In this document: in pieces, positions 62,420 through 64,000 of the stretch
Numbering within the stretch: position 1 is the first letter of the stretch
Layout: each line of letters starts with the position of its first letter
The notes under the pieces: generated by a model
Databases searched by the model: none
What the model was told of the DNA's origin: nothing
The model's input: only the letters and a program-made list of their open reading frames with translations
DNA from: Erwinia persicina NBRC 102418
Lineage (GTDB): Bacteria; Pseudomonadota; Gammaproteobacteria; Enterobacterales; Enterobacteriaceae
Direction: 5' to 3'
DNA length: 64,000 nucleotides
NCBI RefSeq assembly: GCF_001571305.1
Contig: NZ_BCTN01000008.1
Span: 1 to 64,000, forward strand
Position numbers and translations under genes: made by a program

Positions 62420-63784
62420 ATGGAAAAATCTCTCCAGCTGGCACAGGCGTTATTGCAGGGTATTGGCGGCGCGGCCAATGTTATTCGACTGGAAAACTGC
62501 ATGACGCGCGTACGCGTCGAGGTCCGTGACGAAAGCCTGCTGGTGCCGGACGAGTTGCGCCGGCTGGATGGGATGAAAGGCTACGTTAAGCAGGGCAGTC
62601 AACATCAGTTTATTGTGGGGCCGGGGGCGGCAGCCAAAGTGACCGATGCGATGCGCACCCTGATTTCAGCGCCCGGGTCGGCTGACGCAGCGGCGATGGT
62701 CAGACAGAATAAGGCCCAGGCGAAAGCGCAGTATCGCGCCCCTTTCAGCGATGCGTTGCGCCAGCTGGCGAATGTCTTTATTCCACTGATCCCGGCTTTT
62801 ATCGCCTCCGGTTTGATCACCGGGCTGATTAATATTGTTAAACGCCCGGATATCGTGGGTAACCTCGCCACTGAGTATCCCAATCTTATCGGGCTGGCGG
62901 CGATTGTTGGCAGTGCGGTTTTCGCCATCATGAACATTCTGGTCGGGGTGAATACGGCCAAAGTCTTCGGCGGGTCGACCGCGCTGGGTGGCGTTATGGC
63001 GGGCATCCTTTCCAGTCCGGCGCTGGCGCAGATCACCCTGTTTGGCGAACCGCTCCAGCCAGGACGCGGCGGGGTGATTGCCGTATTGCTGGTGGTGGTC
63101 ATGATGTGCTGGATTGAAAAACGTCTGCGTCAGCGGCTGCCAGAGTCTCTGGAGCTGATCCTTAACCCGCTTCTGACTACACTTATTACAGCATCACTGG
63201 CGATTGTGCTGTTACAGCCGCTGGGCGGTATGATTTCAGACGCCATTGCTCATGGGGCCACGCTGGCCATCGATCGCGGCGGAATGCTGGCAGGAGCAGT
63301 ACTGGCGGGAACCTTTTTACCGCTGGTTCTCACCGGCCTGCACCAGGGCATGGTGCCGATCCACGTCGAGCTGGTGCAGGCGCACGGCTATAACGCGCTG
63401 CTGCCCATTCTGGCGATGGCCGGGGTAGGGCAGGTCGGCGCGTCGCTGGCGGTATTAATGAAAACGCGGAATGCCAGGCTGAAAAAGCTGGTTAAAGGGG
63501 CACTGCCGGTGGGGATCCTCGGCGTGGGCGAACCGCTCATCTTTGGTGTTACGCTTCCGCTCGGACGCCCTTTTATCGCTGCCTGCCTGGGGGGGGCAGT
63601 TGGCGGCGCGGTAATCAGTTATGCTAAGGTCGCTACCCTCATTACATTCGGGCTTTCCGGCCTGCCGCTGGCGATGACCATCGTGGCTGGCAAAGTGCTG
63701 ATGTATCTGGCGGGTTGGCTGACAGCCGTCATTTGCGGTTTTCTGTTTGCATGGTTTATGGGGTTCAATGACCCTGAGGAGTAA
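62420..63784 (+). CDS. murP: PTS MurNAc transporter IIBC (MurP-like)
   Basis: Imports and phosphorylates MurNAc. The 454-residue protein has an EIIB domain with the phospho-cysteine in LENCMTRVRVEV (Cys27), and an EIIC domain with GLHQGMVPIHVELVQAHGYN and GVGEPLIFGVTLPLGRP. There is no EIIA domain, so it should use the glucose-type EIIA (Crr), as E. coli MurP does. Operon partner of murQ. Confidence 0.88.
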   Translation: MEKSLQLAQALLQGIGGAANVIRLENCMTRVRVEVRDESLLVPDELRRLDGMKGYVKQGSQHQFIVGPGAAAKVTDAMRTLISAPGSADAAAMVRQNKAQAKAQYRAPFSDALRQLANVFIPLIPAFIASGLITGLINIVKRPDIVGNLATEYPNLIGLAAIVGSAVFAIMNILVGVNTAKVFGGSTALGGVMAGILSSPALAQITLFGEPLQPGRGGVIAVLLVVVMMCWIEKRLRQRLPESLELILNPLLTTLITASLAIVLLQPLGGMISDAIAHGATLAIDRGGMLAGAVLAGTFLPLVLTGLHQGMVPIHVELVQAHGYNALLPILAMAGVGQVGASLAVLMKTRNARLKKLVKGALPVGILGVGEPLIFGVTLPLGRPFIAACLGGAVGGAVISYAKVATLITFGLSGLPLAMTIVAGKVLMYLAGWLTAVICGFLFAWFMGFNDPEE

Positions 63785-63787
63785 GGT

Positions 63788-64000
63788 TTGACAACCAGTC
63801 GGGAACGACGCGTGGTATTTTTTGACCTTGATGGCACCCTGCATCAGCAGGATATGTTCGGCACGTATATGCGCTGGCTGCTCTGGCGTCAGCCCCTGAA
63901 CCTGCTGCTGGTCGTGCCGCTGCTGCCAGTGATTGGTCTCGGCCTGCTGGTTAAAGGGCGTGCCGCACGCTGGCCGATGAGCCTGTTGCTGTGGTCAATT
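63788..64000 (+). CDS. pgpC: phosphatidylglycerophosphatase C (partial, 5' end)
   Basis: The window ends inside this gene; 71 codons are present. They read RRVVFFDLDGTLHQQDMFGT and AARWPMSLLLW, the start of E. coli YfhB/PgpC with its HAD motif I DLDGT. The start appears to be TTG (63788), giving an N terminus LTTSRERRVVFF, with a GAGGA at the proper distance. In E. coli yfhB lies next to yfhH; murQP separates them here. Confidence 0.9.
   Translation, partial: MTTSRERRVVFFDLDGTLHQQDMFGTYMRWLLWRQPLNLLLVVPLLPVIGLGLLVKGRAARWPMSLLLWSI

Overview
This is a 64 kb stretch of chromosome from an enterobacterium close to Erwinia/Pantoea. Most proteins are near-copies of Escherichia coli K-12 core proteins, the tmRNA tag reads ANDENYALAA, and long runs of gene order match E. 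coli. There is no rRNA operon, no recognisable tRNA, no insertion sequence, no CRISPR array and no integrase. Identifications come from recognising protein sequence and gene order; no database search was run.

Layout. (1) 248-8667: kgtP, yfiM, pssA, patZ, yfiP/tapT, trxC, yfiF. (2) 8678-22650: the E. coli emrB-emrA-mprA ... proX-proW-proV - nrdF-E-I-H - ygaM-ygaC block, with the ygaZ/ygaH exporter reduced to a short ygaH-like tail and with an intact MFS gene in the ygaY position. (3) 22736-31757: accessory genes. These are an MmuP-like permease, a lipoprotein, speG, tsx with a perfect CRP site, a tightly packed three-gene operon of unknown envelope proteins (beta-barrel, Omp85-like barrel, DUF4056-like lipoprotein), a yqjC-like gene and a RIO kinase. 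(4) 32047-32830: small phage-type genes (a membrane-protein pair and a DinI-like gene) beside ssrA. (5) 33122-38854: ssrA, smpB, ratAB, bamE, recN, nadK, grpE. (6) 38932-40497: a chemoreceptor at a synteny junction. (7) 40683-56126: ung, grcA, srmB, trmN6, nadB, then rpoE-rseABC, lepA-lepB-rnc-era-recO-pdxJ-acpS, and yfhL. (8) 56184-60069: an AT-rich nucleoside-catabolism island (nucleoside hydrolase, CNT transporter, HTH-ribokinase fusion), with a divergent second copy of the 3' end of yfhH on its left edge. (9) 60474-64000: yfhH, murQ and murP (MurNAc catabolism), and the start of pgpC.

How the genes work together. The core supplies phospholipid synthesis (pssA, pgpC, acpS), protein acetylation (patZ), envelope stress response (rpoE-rseABC), ribosome rescue (ssrA-smpB), SOS repair (recN, ung, recO), NAD synthesis (nadB, nadK), osmoprotection (proVWX) and manganese/iron-type ribonucleotide reduction (nrdHIEF). 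Recognisable control sites include LexA boxes before recN, a sigma-32 promoter before grpE, an FNR box before grcA, a NadR box before nadB, a sigma-E promoter and an rseD-like leader ORF before rpoE, NrdR boxes before nrdH and an RNase III-type hairpin before rnc.

The less ordinary parts are the three-gene envelope operon at 26699-30023, the nucleoside island inserted at the yfhH 3' end with its regulator fused to a kinase, the replacement of murR by yfhH next to murQP, and the phage remnant at ssrA.
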